Shown here: positions 22,323 to 33,281 of the stretch, piece after piece
Numbering within the stretch: the first letter of the stretch is position 1
How the letters are laid out: the number at the start of each line of letters is the position of its first letter
Assembly (NCBI RefSeq): GCF_000315625.1
Contig: NW_005434562.1
Span: 168,515-220,822, forward strand
DNA: 52,308 nucleotides
Origin: Guillardia theta CCMP2712
Taxonomy: Eukaryota; Cryptophyceae; Pyrenomonadales; Geminigeraceae
Direction of reading: 5' to 3'
The notes under the pieces: model-generated
What the model was told of the DNA's origin: nothing
The model's database searches: none
The model's input: only the letters and a program-made list of their open reading frames with translations
Made by a program: the position numbers and the translations under genes

Positions 22323-24932
22323 TCACAGGAAACGATGCGAGGGAACCTGTCGTATGTTCTCTGCGGCACTCGATGATAGATCGTCTCTTGTCCGCACGCT
22401 TCCACTCTTCACAGGCTCGATCGAATGCTTGGTATCCTCCTGTTGCCGGACATCGCATCTAGCGGTTGAAGCCATTGACTCGATGTCAGATGTAGACACG
22501 TCATGTTCGCTGACCAGTGGAGACCGAAAATTCCACATATCTGACTCCATGTTGAATAGTTCTTCGCTGTCCTCCTCATCAGCACTTGAGTTCTTGCCGG
22601 AGTCTTCCAGTACTAGCACGTCACTGTTTTGACCTGTTCCCATCGAGGTCCCAGGAATAATCTCCTGCGGCTCCTCCCAGTCATCTGCGCAGGATAGTGC
22701 GAGGGAAACAGTCTCTGCCTTCCACTTGCGGAGTTCTTCAAGGATCTCATCGCTACTCATCCTCTCCTGTGCCTTTGCCTGTGATTCGTCATAATTGCTG
22801 TACTTCTCTACCGCCTTAGCTACATTGCGTCTGCGCAGCCCCCGAGCTAGATTGCCGCAATACACCTCGTCAGTGCCAAAAGTGAGATCGGAAGAAACAT
22901 CTTCTTCTGCCTCCTCCTCAGACGCTTTGAAGCCTTGTGCCCAAGGTTGACCCTGTCTCCTCCCTCCCGCACTTGTCGGTCGAGACCCTGTTCCCGGGCG
23001 ATTTGTGTTGCTTTGGTAATTTGTAAAACGGCTATATGCCGACATGGGCCTTGCGAGGCTCTTCGATGAGCCAGGTCTCATGTTCTTGGTGAACATGTTT
23101 GCAGTCGAAGGCCTAAAGTCTATGGCGTCCTTCAGTCTCCAAAGAGAGCAATACGATAAATCATACCACTGCGTCGTCGTCCTCCGGAACCCCCCGAGCC
23201 TGTTGATTCCAAGTAAATTCGGACATTTACTGCCTCAATTCCATCATACCAGGTTTGTATTCGATTCTGTTGTCGTCTGAACTAAACGACCCCGAAGGCG
23301 AAATCCGACGCCCCTACAGAGCGACGTCAACACGAGAGCATTGAAAGTCCATATCCAGAAAACAAACCTGCAAGTTTCCCATGGGGATCGCAGAAGCGGG
23401 TCGACTGCTTCCAACTCGTTGACCTTGCGAGCGTAGAGAGCTTGTCGTTGAGGGTCTAGACATAGCCTGAGCTCGTTCCCATTCACACTCTGCAAGCGAC
23501 ACAAAATCCGCGTCATCAAAGCCTATGAGTTAGGGTCAGATGCTTGTTCTTGTCCGACTCTTTCTCTGTTGACCTGTTCTTGCATGTTTGATTCCTTGAT
23601 GAACCAGCAAAAGCTCTTCAATGTTGTCCGGGTTATATGAGATACGGAGATTCTCTAGGCCAGGCTTTTCTTTGTCGCTCTCTAATTGCTTGAGATCAGA
23701 TGGCAAAGAGTCCAAGAAATCGTTGTCCTCATCCATTGAGGTGTTCAACGCAAATAGCTCTCCACCATTAGGAGATCTGCACAGAAAGATGTCAGGGATA
23801 TGACAGAAAAAAAAATCAAATTGGACCTCTCCTTCTCGTTATTTACCAATAGAAGTTTCTGATATCAGGGTTACCAAGTTACCAAGTTGAATCGCGAGAT
23901 ACGAATTCTCACCGTATCCTGATCGTCAAGGGTCAGCAGGAATGGTAGCGCTTCCAATATTTGCTTGTGGTATTCAGGGAGTTTTGAGACGGGATTTCCC
24001 TCCAGCGTGAGAGAGGAGAGATTTGAACATGAGACAAGGAATTGAACTTCAGAAATATCTGTCACAGCGTTTCCTTCCAAATCCAAGACCTACATGCACG
24101 TTATTGGATGAAACGGAATGCCATAAAAACCTCAATTGTATCACACCCAACCAACGGGCTCAAGTCAGAAATCTCGTTGAAGGCCAGATACAGTTCTTTG
24201 ATAGAATCGAAGGCACTGATCCCATCGAGTTCCTGTCGAGTCTCTTTCACATCTTACATGAACATATAAGGAAGCTTCGAACCTGTAAGTTGCATCGAGA
24301 CATCCATAAAACCTGCGCCATTCTTAGTCGATTACATAGTATTTCAGAGCAGTCCCAACCATCAGCTTCTTGAAGGCTGTTCCCAAATCCCTGATCGAAT
24401 TAATGTTGCTATTGTTGAGTTTGAGCTCAATAAGTCTTGGCAACTTCTCGCCTATGGAAAATCTTACATTTAAGGAAACAATATGCTTGATGCTTGTAAG
24501 ATCCCTTACCCAAGTTTCTTATGATCACCTCCTCAGAATTGACTCTGGCTTCAAGGAAGAGACAGTTGTTCAAATCGTCGCAACCAGTGAGTTCCTGTGA
24601 AAATACCTTGTTACGTGCCGAGGCAAATCATGAAGATGGACAGGAGTACCCGAAGCGAGTCGTCAGAGAGAAACTCGCTGAGCTCGTCCTGTTTATCGTT
24701 CACATTCAGCTTCAAACCTTTATAGAATCGTGGGAAGAAGAGCTTACAAAATCTGTCCCGTCGAGTTCCTGCGAGAGTAATCATTGTAAGTGAGCTAGCG
24801 GGCAAGATGAGAGGAGCAAAAAGAACTTACGCCATAATCTGAGCTCTCCAAATCATCGTAGATGATGTCATCTTTCGAGGCAATCGACGATGGATTCGAC
24901 AGAGTCAATGGTGTGTTTCCTGCTTGCGCCAT
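22323..24932 (-). CDS. LRRC56: Leucine-rich repeat protein 56 homologue (LRRC56/ODA8-type)
   Basis: Flagellar factor needed for intraflagellar-transport-dependent delivery of outer dynein arms in the known family. The start ATG at 24932 opens MAQAGNTPLTLSNPSS and KDDIIYDDLESSDYG. Subsequent exons give consecutive LRRs in family order: LIELKLNNSNINSIRDLGTA (about 24440-24370), VLWMSRCNLQ, AFDSIKELYLAFNEISDLSP (about 24215-24150), LDLEGNAVTDISEVQFL and LSSLTLEGNPVSKLPEYH, then LEALPFLLTLDDQD (about 24090-23920). The VLW-RC and LDLEGN/TLEGNPV signatures are characteristic of LRRC56. Later exons (23750-23536; 23096-22323) encode a low-complexity, acidic C-terminus with RPGTGSRPTSAGGRR. The stop is TGA at 22323-22325. 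Exon edges approximate; family call good. Confidence 0.82.
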
Positions 24933-25724
24933 TTCCAGCCCTCAAGCGGAAGGCCTATCTTGAAAAGAAACATGAGATTATGAAGAACATGATACTTTTC
25001 TCCAACATGGAACATGATCTTGAAGTCAAGGCAAAGACAACATCCTAGGGCGGTCAAATATCCTAGATAGTTCCTCTATTCGTTATTACGAATCAACCTC
25101 TAACCGATGAATACAAAGATGAAACTTGAGAATCCCATGAGGAACCATGGATTTGAATAGCAGGAGGAGATATTTGTTGTACTATAGGAAAATGAAAACT
25201 TCACGAAACCATAGAACATCATTCTCTTATGACAACTACTCGGCTGACATACATGCAAGCCTGACATGACCAATCTCTGTTCTCCGTCTTTGAAATATCG
25301 GCAAGCACACGTGCTATCTGACTATCTGTCTAGTGTTCTTGGTCAACAACTCTCTCAAGATCGAGCATTGTTCTCTTCTGACTGCCTCCCTTCCTTCGCC
25401 TCGTCCCTTGGTTGCCTCCCTACCGCCATGTACCGCCAACCCCCAACCTCCCTCCTGCCCGCCCACACCCTCATCCCCTCCATTGACCATATCATCCCCC
25501 TCATTCTTTTGTCCGTCATGTTTACGGCCCCCCTCAGAGTAAAACATATGGCAGTGATTTTCAGGTTATGCATTCTCCATTCTGTCCTGGTGCCAACATG
25601 CAATGGACGCATGTGGTGCACATGGCATCTCAAGCAATGCCCTTCTCCCTCCTGCCACTCCTCCTGCCACTCCTGCTGCTGCTGCGTCTGCGTCTGCTTT
25701 TGCTGCGTCTGCTGCTGCTTCTGC

Positions 25725-25771
<47 letters not shown>

Positions 25772-26098
25772 AGCCTCTTCTGCTCGTATTCAGCTTCAGT
25801 TGCTTCGCTCCACCCATTGCCCCTGTCCCCGCTACTTTCATTCTGGCATGCCTTCTGGCGCTCGGCTGCTTAGTACTTGGTTTCTCCTCCCCCTCCTCGC
25901 GCAGCCTTCACGAGTCCTGCGCTTGCTACAAACTGTCTTCTGTTCTCCTGATAGACGATCTCCTCACCTCTTCTCGACGCACCCTCTTCTTACAACAGGA
26001 TGCAAGATCTCGTTTTGATGATTCTTCTTGCGTTTGCTGCTGAGTGACTTGCGCTCGTGTAGATGGACTTGATGAGGTGCCTCGATATTCGATGAGGA
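24933..26098. other. Intergenic region with CTG repeat, no gene seen
   Basis: 24960-25260 is AT-rich. 25260-25570 is C-rich with open frames that lack domains. 25676-25770 is a CTG/CTT microsatellite. The plus-strand Ala- and Leu-rich frames are repeat translations. Confidence 0.6.
25676..25770. repeat. CTG-rich microsatellite
   Basis: Interrupted CTG/CTT/CGT repeats, purest at about 25730-25770, lying upstream of the co-chaperone gene. Confidence 0.9.
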
Positions 26099-29000
26099 AT
26101 GTCCACATCAGTCAGGATCCTTTTCTTGTGCTACACATTGACCTACACCTGCGGACGAGGACGGTATGCTCCTCAAGTCAATTTCGGAACGAAAGATCCA
26201 GCGCCGGCAGAGAGCTTGTTTTTCTGGGGCCGAATACGAGGAGGAGGTAGCGAAGATTCGGTGACAGAAGATGTAGCTGGAGCAGAAAGGATCAGGCATG
26301 ATGGCGACCGACTGTTTGCTCAGAGGAAGTACAGCATGGCCGTTAAACTCTATACAGAGGCCTTGAAGCAGAAACCCTCGTTGATCGCAGTCCTTGCAAA
26401 TAGAGGAGCAGCAAACTTGGCCCTGGGTCGCTTCCAAGAAGCTGCGACGGATTGTCTCACCTTCATAGATGACCCGAATAATCACGTGTGCATGCCTGAG
26501 AGGATTTGTGCGGCAAAAGCGCTACTTGGACTTGGGCGCTCAGAGCAAGCAAGGATACAGTTTGCCATCGTTTCAGAGGAGGTACACGTTGCAGTAGAGT
26601 TACATTATCTGAATGATCACCATGCAAGGCAAAGAGCTCTGGGCTGGTATGGGAAAAGGAAAACATACAAGATGCTTTGAAAATGGCAAGGGAAGGAATA
26701 AAACATGTACAGGTGCTGATTGAGCGCTGAATTCACTATCGGCATTTTACCTTGCAATAGGACTATGACATAGAAGTCAAGAGAGCGTTTGGATTCCTAC
26801 ATGGCCAAAGAGACAAGTTTTATCTCCCTATCGTCGGACGGTGGCGCTCGTGGCGAAAAGACAATTTCGAAGATCAAGTTCCTCTGAGGGAGCACAGTGA
26901 CAATTTCCGGCATTCGGAAGGAGAAAGGAAGCATAGAAAGGTTCGATCCTGATGATTTGAAGTGCATACCGTGAAATCCGTGAAATTACCTCCAGGTCTT
27001 ATCCATCGTCTCCGAGGCATTCAAGTGCACGCAGAAGGTGATGGAGGTTAGCAGCTGAAGGTGATTTCATGTCAGCTCCAGGCCCTTTCAATCGCACCCC
27101 AGGCGGTCGAGCCGATTGTGCTGCAGGTACGCGACGCAGAGACGCCTCGTGCAATCAGTTTGAACTTGTTCGACAGGCCTGGGCGCTGATGATAGCGGGA
27201 AACATCACCAAGATTTTGGAGTTCTGTGGAGAGAAAATGTTTCCTGTCCAGGATCAGACGGGCTCAGCCTCTACCCTTCCCGTGGCTTCCGAGCTCTGGG
27301 TTGTTTACTCCCGCGCGTTGCATCTGGCAGGGCGACTGGAGGAAGCAAAACGGATTTTGAACTCTGGCATTCAATCTGGTGCAGGTCAAGGCTGTCTGAT
27401 GCTTGGAACTTGAGCTGAAGTTGCTGCAGCATGTCAGGAATTGTGCGCAGATGGAAAGATCGGACCGATGAGCAGTCCGTTGACAGATCGAGATCGAGAT
27501 CGATTGGTCTGTGGTTGCCCGTACATGAATATCGTTTTGACGCATGTCAGGTCCGAGAATGTAAATTTGAGTTGAGCTTGATGGACAAACTTGCATCGTC
27601 ACTTGCAGCCGCTGACAAGTAACATAAGGCAGATTTGAACTTATCTCACCCCTTTTCAGGTGTATCGCTGAAGGAAAATACGCCCGAGCGGTCGGCAAGC
27701 ACAAAGAGAGCAAACAGAATGACGGTTAGCGCAGGTGGAGGAACTCAACAGAGGCTTGTCGATAGATCCATACAACAGCCTTCATTGCGCACAGGTTAGC
27801 ACGACATTGCCTGCTCACGACATCTTACACGGGTCCAGCTGCTTGCTCGGAGGGGAGAAGCATACTTCGCGCAAGGGGCGTTGCACTCAGCGATGAAAGA
27901 CGCAAACAAAGTCATGAGGTGAGGGAGAGCTGGAGGTGGTTGAAGTCAAAAGTGATGGGGCTGTAGATTTCTCAGCGGGAGGGAAACAGGCAGCTATATC
28001 TTATCGGACATCAACAAGATGCCAGCATGGGCCGGGTCGTATCAAATCCTTGCTGAAGCCGCTCTTCGAATGAAAAATCTTGAACAGGCCATGGTAGAAT
28101 ATGCTTCCATGTCTGTATTGGTTCTTCACTTTCATGACAGCAAAATATAACTCTCGCGCTCAAGATTTGCTCTCATGAACAACGGGCGGTTCTGGAACCA
28201 AAGGTTTGCCCTGCCTTGTCTCTGCTGCCCCAATCATTGGCTTTGTCGTGCAGTACAACGAGATTAAGTTGCAGATAGAAAGGTAATGCTCCTACGGGCA
28301 TAAACTCTTGACCTTCGAACTTCAGGGAAGAGGCTGCTCGAATGAAAGAATTCGCTGGATTCCGATCCGAGAAAACCTCGGACGAGGCCAAGGATACCAA
28401 GCAAGAATCTCAAGGAACACCTGGTCAGCAAGGATCGAAGAAACCAGGAGCAACGCATTCTTCATACACCGACAAGAAGGAAAGAGACAAATGGTCAAGT
28501 TATCGCGGGGCGAATGCTGCAGATTGGACGAAAGCGAGAATGGAGCAGGAGTACAACGAAGCATGTCAGCCTCTTGATTGCTTGCTGCTGGTAGATAGCT
28601 GAAATTTTCTCGCTCGCAGATCGGCACTTCGTCAAGGATCAGAAGACCCATGGCTGGGGCATCCCTCCGAAGTCATCCCCCCTGTGACCTCGAGGAGACC
28701 TGACGCTTTTCTCAGGGGCTTCGTGCCTCCCCAACCCAAGGCCAAGGAGGAGGAGAAGCCGAGAAGTCATTTCGGGACGTGGGACTGGTCGGACTGGAAG
28801 GGCTGGGCCCATACAGACCGCCCGCGGGCTGGCCCATCGTCTCCTCCCAGGCAGGAGTCAGGAGATTCAGGCGCGAAGAGAGCGCGGACTTTCTCAGCTG
28901 CCAAACCTCAGAGCAAGGTCTGCTTGCCGTCTCCTCACGCCTTGCTCACTGCAAGCTGCAGGGCTTCTATGCTGTGCTGGGAGTGGACGTGCAGGCCTCC

Positions 29001-29371
29001 AGCAGCGACATCAAGAAGGTGAGGGACACAAGCTCGGATCTGTTGAGGTTGAAGATCCCCTGGCAGACGTACATGCGCCTGGCGCTTCAGTTTCATCCAG
29101 ACAAGTACAAGGGAAAAGATCCCAAAGGTACTGCCGCTGCCCTGCTCTGACCCGATGAAGTGACTGAAAATTTGGCCAGCCGCGGAGGAGAGATTCAAGA
29201 GCATCACACGAGCTTACGAAGTTCTTTCGGACGCTCGCTCGAGGAAGCAGGTCAGCTGCTGTGGCACTCCCTCTTCCTGCCTCCTCTGAAAATGAACTTC
29301 GGCAGCACGATGAGGACATCGGTGTGGGCGACATCCTAGACATGAGCGCGTCTTTCTCTTTCCGTCGTTAG
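26099..29371 (+). CDS. TPR and J-domain co-chaperone (P58IPK/DNAJC3-like)
   Basis: HSP70 co-chaperone combining TPR repeats with a C-terminal J domain. The ATG at 26099 gives a short hydrophobic leader (ILFLCYTLTYTC), so an ER-lumen or plastid-envelope route is likely. The first TPRs follow: GDRLFAQRKYSMAVKLYTEA and ANRGAANLALGRFQEAATDC. More TPR-like exons lie at 26990-27120, 27160-27380 (ALHLAGRLEEAKRILNSG), 27700-27920 and 27980-28100. A charged linker exon spans 28325-28620. The J domain is split over three exons: FYAVLGVDVQASSSDIKK (about 28965-29020), then RLALQFHPDKYKGKDP with the catalytic HPD (about 29070-29127), then AEERFKSITRAYEVLSDARS (about 29180-29250). The last exon ends DILDMSASFSFRR, TAG at 29369-29371. 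Architecture supports DNAJC3 over DNAJC7 because of the leader; not certain. Confidence 0.8.
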
Positions 29372-29796
29372 TGTAGTCGAACTTCAGTTCCGAGTCAGGG
29401 ACTTCAGTTCCGAGTCCGGGCCGAGTCTGAGTTTGTTCGGCCCGGCGGCCCCGGGGCCGGCGGACTCAGGGTGACAGGCGAAGTTCCAAGTGCCGCAGTG
29501 CGAAAAAAACTCTCATCAGGGTGAGGTGTAGTCAAGTGCTGACCAGGGGTACAGGTTAGCATGTGAAGGAAAGGGGGTGAGGAGTAGGATAATTCGGGGT
29601 GGGGGGTACCATTGAGGAATCCTTCGAGATTCTCTGGAATAAAAATAACCTTGGAAGTAAAGGAGAAGGGTGGGGTGGTGTCATTGGTCAGTAGGGATGA
29701 TCGCTGTAGGAGGTAGGGGGTCCTTGATTAGATTTTCGCAGGGGATCGCCCGGCAATGATGGCCGCATTGATGGCTGCAAGAGAGACGTGGCATTA
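29372..29796. other. Intergenic region with GC-rich inverted repeats
   Basis: 29383-29420 contains two tandem copies of ACTTCAGTTCCGAGTC. GGGCCGA...TCGGCCC (about 29420-29446) and the palindromic GC block at 29440-29465 could fold into hairpins. The rest is G-rich spacer. No gene seen. Confidence 0.55.
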
Positions 29797-31939
29797 ATGG
29801 CTGCAAGAGAGACGGTAGCTCCAGCTAAAATGGCGGACAGGATAGAGGCAATGGATGATGACCGAGAGGTGGAGGACGCTCCTCCTCCCCCCTCCCCCCT
29901 CCACCATGCAGAGTCTTTCCCGCCACACCAAGTTCTGCCCAGTGAAAGGGGACAGCGAGAGGATGAAGAATGGCAAGCAGTGGCGGAGGCCGAAGAATTG
30001 GAGGTGAGTGAGATGCAAAGAAGGGGGTGGGGAGGGCTTAGGTGGTTCTTGTGCTTTCTCCATCAGCTTTGTTGGTATCAGAGAACTTCATCAAGGTCTC
30101 ACTTTTTCCTAGGCTCCTCAGGGCGTCTGGTCGGCCCTTCAGGGCTTAGAAGACGATCCAGATGGAGCATGGGATATCCTGAGGCAGGTGCGGCTCTGCT
30201 ATGACCTCCCTCACACACTGGTTTCCTTTGATACGAGTGAGATGAGGTGAGGAGGCAGAAACTGACTTGCTCTGCTCAGACTCAGATTGTTCGGAGGGTG
30301 AAACCACAAAGCACTGACGCCCCTCCTAAGCCTGACCATACGAGGTCAGATCAAACAATCCAAGGTAGTCTCTGACGTTGTTTGCAGGTTTGTATGTCTC
30401 TCAGACACTCACTCACTGCATGATACCGTTCAAGTGCCCATGGGTGACGTGCTTATCCATGCCGGAGACTTCACCAATGTGCTAAAACTTGCTTCGACTT
30501 TTTTTGCTCGATCATTGCAGTCTCACGCCTTTGCTGCTTGATGATGTTTGCTCTCTGGTTCTAGGTTGGATTGCCTTCAGACGTGCAGAAGTTCAATGAA
30601 TTTCTCGGGCGCCTGCCTCATAAGCACAAGATTGTGATAGCCGGAAATCATGACATCAGCTTCGACACAGCGTCATACCCAAGGTTTTGATGTTTACACT
30701 AGCGATCATTCTTCTGATGATGTTTAGATTATGGTCGAGATTTGGTCACCCAAAGCTTTATGATTCCAAGGAGGTTCATGTCGATTCCTGGCTCGTGAGT
30801 GTTTGTGACAGTGTTGTTCATCCCAGGTCATCAGCATGTTGACGAATGCCACGTATGTACAAGACGAAGAGATCACCGTTGAAGGTTTTTGTTGACACGG
30901 ACTTTCCTCCTCCTCACTCTTGCCATCAGGATTTCGTATCTGGGGCTCTCCCTGGCAGGTTTGTGGTGGCAATACTGAATTTGAACTTTCTCATCCATCC
31001 TTCAGCCTGAGTTCTGTGACTGGGGATTCAATCTTCCTCGAGGACCTGCGCTTGCGGCTGTATGGAACAAGATTCCAATGGGAGTTGACGTGGTGGTGAC
31101 TCACGGTCGGTTGCTGTTGATTTGTAATGATATACCTGAATCTCTACGTGTTTTCGTCGTGATTTCTGTTTCCTTCTTACCCATGGCTTGCTAGGTCCTC
31201 CGTTAGGTCACGGCGATCTGACAAGTCAATTGTTTGGTGTGAAGAAAACATGTTGACGTAATGGTGTGCTGCAGGTAGAAGAACGCGGGTTGGATGTGTG
31301 GATCTGCTCAGGGTAATTCAGGTGAGAGAGTCGCAGGAAAAGGAGATGTTGAGGGTATTAGCAAGGTCGATGGCAATGGAAGTGAGAGTTGGGCAGTGAG
31401 ATATGGAAACACATGATACTTCTCCTTCCATACACATGATACTTGAGATTTGAGTTGACAATGACTCGCAGAAAGTGAGACCCGCATATCATGTCTTTGG
31501 TCACGTGCATGAAGGATATGGGATCACGGAAGATGGACTGGGTAAGCATGATGATGACGTTGTAGAAAGAAAATTTTATGAAGACGATTTGAGCGAATGA
31601 TGATTGATGATCGAGTTTGGATGACGATGATCATGGAGGTGATATATGCTATGATGACAACAGAGCCAATCAGGAAGCCGTTGAGGATACGATGTATTGA
31701 TAATGACGATGACAATGATGGAGATGTTTGTTGATCATGAATAGATTCAGTATTGTATGCGATTCTAATGATGATGAAAACAATGATGTGAAAGATGATA
31801 ACGGGGCTTCCCCCCACGATGGAGGTGAAAGCTTTGATGGCTGATTGATCCAGGTATTCTTTATGTCAACGCAAGTACATGCACAGAGAGATACAAGGCG
31901 ACGAATCCATGCGTTGTCTTCGATCTCCCCAACAAGTGA
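29797..31939 (+). CDS. MPPED1/2-type metallophosphoesterase
   Basis: Calcineurin-like phosphoesterase of the MPPED (239FB) group, a binuclear-metal cyclic nucleotide phosphodiesterase family. The ATG at 29797 is used because the upstream ATG frame is closed by TAA. N-terminal exons read MAARETVAPAKMADRIE and APQGVWSALQGLEDDPDGAW. The catalytic core follows: FVCLSDTHS (D-x-H), VLIHAGDFTN (GD), KIVIAGNHDISFD (GNHD), FGHPKLYDSKEV, FRIWGSPW, CDWGFNLPRGPAL, VVVTHGPPLGHGDL, YHVFGHVHEGYGI (GHxH) and YVNASTCTERYKATNPC, ending FDLPNK with TGA at 31937-31939. Vertebrate MPPED1/2 have Gly instead of the first His of GHxH; here the His is present, so full metal coordination is expected. Many short introns; one near 31550-31850 is AT-rich. 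Confidence 0.88.
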
Positions 31940-32265
31940 GGGGGGCAAGAAGCGCTCTCTCACTTCCTTTATTCTTTATCCTAGTACATCATGTCTCATG
32001 AGAACGCAAACTAGCAAACCCATTACTGAGTCATCTACTTACGTGATCATATCACTGACTCAACTTCTTCAACCTCGATCGAAATTCTCCCTCTCGTTCC
32101 GTCGTCCCTTGCTCGTCAACTCTGCTTGAACCAAAAGTCAAGGAAAAGAAGTTCAGTAGCAACGGGCAACAAGTTACCTCTCATCGCTCCATTCTCGGAT
32201 CTGGTGGACCGTTGAGCCCCCATGTCATTTTTTCACTCAACTTCAACGGCTCGTCGGCCACACGG
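31940..32265. other. Intergenic spacer, nothing recognised
   Basis: Short spacer between two plus-strand genes. No open frame of note, no repeat and no clear signal seen. Confidence 0.5.
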
Positions 32266-33109
32266 ATGGCGAGGGAAGAGCTTCTGCGCCGTCGACTTGC
32301 GACATGGCGACGAGAGTTCACCATCGACGACCCGCGAGACATGCTGAGGTGAGAACACATGCATGCCACGTGTCGAATGCTGAGAGCGACTTGGAAGAAT
32401 CGCGCACATCGACACGGGGAGCAGGAGGAAGAGTCAGTTGCCGGAGGAGACCCGCACAGCTGTGGTCAACGCCCTGCGAGTCTTCGACACTGATGGCTCA
32501 AGCGGTGTGGACGCCCAAGAGATCAGAAGTGCCTTGTAAGTCACCATTTCCCGCTCCTTGCCCTGTTCTTGATACACTCCTTGCCCGCTCCTTGCCCTGT
32601 TCTTGATACGCTGCTTGACCGCTCCTTGCCCTGTTCTTGATACACTCCTTGCCCGCTCCTTGCCCTGTTCTTTCTCCGCTGATGAGCGATCAACTCGTGC
32701 AGGTCATGTTTAAACATCGACATGACGGGCGAGGAGATCGAAGCGTTCCTCAAGACCCTCATGATCGGCCATAGGAAGGAGATCCCTGTGGAACTTTTCA
32801 GCCGAGAGCTCTTGCGAACCATCGAGAGCAGTAGAAGCAGGAAGCAGTTCTGTAAAGTCTTTGAGCTGCTTGCCGGCGGACCTGTGAAGCGAATTTCGGT
32901 CGAGCGATTGCGCGAAAGCATGAAGGATCTTGGTGAGAGGGAGACATGGAATGCTGCTCTGACCCTCCTCAGGTCTGCTCAGTCACACCCTGGGAGACAC
33001 GAAGATCAGCGACGCGGAGATCGCGCGCATGTACGCGCATGCAGACTGCGACGGGGATGGGGTGCTGAGTGTCAACGACTTCTGTGACTGTGAGGATGAG
33101 AGGAGGTGA
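32266..33109 (+). CDS. EF-hand calcium-binding protein
   Basis: Four-exon gene. Exon 1 starts at ATG 32266 (MAREELLRRRLATWRREF) and ends at GTGAGA near 32351. The second exon has the first EF-hand loop, DTDGSSGVDAQEI, preceded by a helix VVNALRVF, which is canonical for calcium binding at positions 1, 3, 5 and 12. The third exon (32704-32932) reads MTGEEIEAFLKTLMIG and RKQFCKVFELL, helix pairs without a clear loop. The last exon has GDTKISDAEIARMYAHADCD and the loop DCDGDGVLSVNDF, ending CEDERR with TGA at 33107-33109. The overall layout resembles centrin/calmodulin-like sensors of about 190-200 residues with one intact loop in each half. Target unknown. A minisatellite occupies the second intron. 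Confidence 0.75.
32550..32673. repeat. 34-bp minisatellite in an EF-hand gene intron
   Basis: About 3.6 copies of a unit starting CCCGCTCCTTGCCCTGTTCT, followed by TGATAC(A/G)C and CTTG. It lies between the exon ending EIRSAL and the exon starting near 32704. Confidence 0.9.
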
Positions 33110-33281
33110 GAGAGGCAACTGACATGTGTATGAGCTGCAGATGCGTATCAATCGAACATCATGTGAAATTAATCGAGCATTGCCTGACTACTTAAGCTCT
33201 CGTTTCATTTATTCGTCATGTCGATACTGTTGTTGAACAATTCTGTACAGGAAAACTTAATCTGAGCAAGAGGCAATGTCA

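Noticed and set aside
25568-26043. Leu- and Ala-rich plus-strand frames
   Set aside because: Dominated by the CTG repeat; no start context, no domain, no splice support.
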